6,877 bases of DNA, taken from positions 1-6,877 of the forward strand of contig JAGWUK010000157.1 of assembly GCA_028868455.1 (NCBI GenBank). The letters are read 5' to 3'. A model generated the notes under the pieces. That model saw only the letters and a list, made by a program, of their open reading frames with translations. It had not been told where the DNA came from and did no database searches. Origin of the DNA: Burkholderiales bacterium (GTDB lineage Bacteria > Pseudomonadota > Gammaproteobacteria > Burkholderiales > Burkholderiaceae_D). Both the position numbers and the translations under genes were made by a program. Of the stretch, positions 5,901 through 6,877 are shown piece by piece. Positions within the stretch are counted from its first letter, which is position 1, and each line of letters starts with the position of its first letter.

Positions 5901-6877
5901 ATGAGCCAAAATGCGTACCAAGATGCATTCAAAACACTGAAAGACTTTAAGATTTCAGAAACAAAAAAAGGTAAATTCTTTTCCTTGCCTGCGCTGGAAA
6001 AAAATTTGGGCGTTAAGATTTCACGCCTTCCAGTTTCCATTCGCGTGGTTCTGGAATCTGTTCTGCGCAACTGCGACGGCAAAAAAGTTACTGAAGAACA
6101 CGTCAAACAATTAGCTAACTGGGGCGCGACTGCCTCCCGCGTTGACGAAATTCCATTCGTCGTTTCGCGCGTCGTTCTGCAAGATTTCACTGGCGTACCT
6201 TTACTGGCAGATCTGGCTGCGATGCGTAACGTCGCAGCAAAACAAGGCAAAAATCCAAAAAACATCGAGCCACTGGTTCCAGTTGATCTGGTCGTTGACC
6301 ATTCCGTACAGATCGATCATTTCCGCGAAAAGAAAGCGCTGGACCTGAACATGAAACTGGAATTCTCGCGCAACAACGAGCGTTATCAGTTCATGAAATG
6401 GGGTATGCAAGCGTTTGATACGTTCGGTGTTGTTCCTCCCGGCTTCGGTATTGTTCATCAGGTTAACCTGGAATATCTGGCACGCGGCGTACACAAAATC
6501 AAAGACGCCAAGAAAAACGAAGTTTACTATCCTGACACATTGGTAGGTACTGATTCACACACTACGATGATCAACGGTATTGGCGTCGTCGGCTGGGGCG
6601 TAGGCGGTATCGAAGCAGAGGCCGGCATGCTGGGTCAGCCAGTCTACTTCCTGACACCTGACGTGGTTGGCGTGAACCTGACTGGCGCATTGCGCGAAGG
6701 CTGCACCGCTACCGATCTGGTCCTGACAATCACTGAATTACTGCGTAAAGCAAAAGTCGTTGGCAAATTTGTTGAATTCTTTGGCGAAGGCACACGTACA
6801 TTGTCCCTGACAGATCGTGCAACGATCGCCAATATGGCACCGGAATACGGCGCAACGATGGGCTTCTTCCCGGTTGA
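5901..6877 (+). CDS. acnA: Aconitate hydratase A, N-terminal part (cut by the window edge)
   Basis: TCA-cycle enzyme interconverting citrate and isocitrate through cis-aconitate on a 4Fe-4S cluster in the cytoplasm. The 325 codons present are about a third of the usual roughly 900-residue AcnA; the frame is intact to the edge. AcnA/IRP-type landmarks are [15 protein letters not shown] (46-60), [10 protein letters not shown] (91-100), [13 protein letters not shown] (127-139), [19 protein letters not shown] (175-193) and [29 protein letters not shown] (212-240) with D218, S219 and H220 of the active-site region. The three cluster-binding cysteines lie further on, outside the window. The N-terminus beginning [16 protein letters not shown] is typical of AcnA rather than AcnB. 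The ATG at 5901 has AAGGA 6 bases upstream. It lies 130 bases after the secreted-protein gene, so it may have its own promoter. Confidence 0.97.
   Translation, partial: MSQNAYQDAFKTLKDFKISETKKGKFFSLPALEKNLGVKISRLPVSIRVVLESVLRNCDGKKVTEEHVKQLANWGATASRVDEIPFVVSRVVLQDFTGVPLLADLAAMRNVAAKQGKNPKNIEPLVPVDLVVDHSVQIDHFREKKALDLNMKLEFSRNNERYQFMKWGMQAFDTFGVVPPGFGIVHQVNLEYLARGVHKIKDAKKNEVYYPDTLVGTDSHTTMINGIGVVGWGVGGIEAEAGMLGQPVYFLTPDVVGVNLTGALREGCTATDLVLTITELLRKAKVVGKFVEFFGEGTRTLSLTDRATIANMAPEYGATMGFFPV

Overview
The window looks like chromosomal core-metabolism DNA from a betaproteobacterium. The divergent arrangement sdhCDA / GntR regulator / mdh / CitE-like lyase / small secreted protein / acnA, and the protein sequences themselves, resemble Burkholderiales. 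The moderate base composition would suit a lower-GC member such as an Oxalobacteraceae relative (for example Herminiimonas or Undibacterium), but I cannot confirm the genus without a search. I see no mobile element, CRISPR array, rRNA or tRNA.

Left half, minus strand: a HutC-type GntR transcription regulator (2113-2916) is followed by the succinate dehydrogenase operon: sdhC (1544-1951), sdhD (1175-1543) and sdhA (1172 running off the left edge). The sdh genes are packed with 0-2 bases between them, each with a clear GGAG-type ribosome binding site. The 150-base gap between the regulator and sdhC holds a good sigma70-like promoter, a GTCTT/AAGAC inverted repeat around its -35 box, and a perfect 17-bp palindrome in the leader.

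Centre, 2917-3242: the regulator and malate dehydrogenase diverge. This region contains a perfect 20-bp palindrome (probable operator), back-to-back promoter elements with overlapping -35 boxes, and a 12-14-bp stem-loop in the long mdh leader.

Right half, plus strand: mdh (3243-4232), a 10-bp perfect inverted repeat, a HpcH/HpaI (CitE-like) lyase of unknown substrate (4297-5268), an exported MliC-like small protein (5279-5770), a 130-base gap, and the first 325 codons of aconitase acnA (5901 to the right edge).

Together the genes cover succinate to fumarate (Sdh), malate to oxaloacetate (Mdh) and citrate to isocitrate (Acn). The regulator and its palindromic site sit at the hub, so the simplest reading is a locally controlled TCA-cycle divergon. 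The novel parts are the regulatory DNA, the orphan CitE-like enzyme and the envelope protein placed between mdh and acnA.
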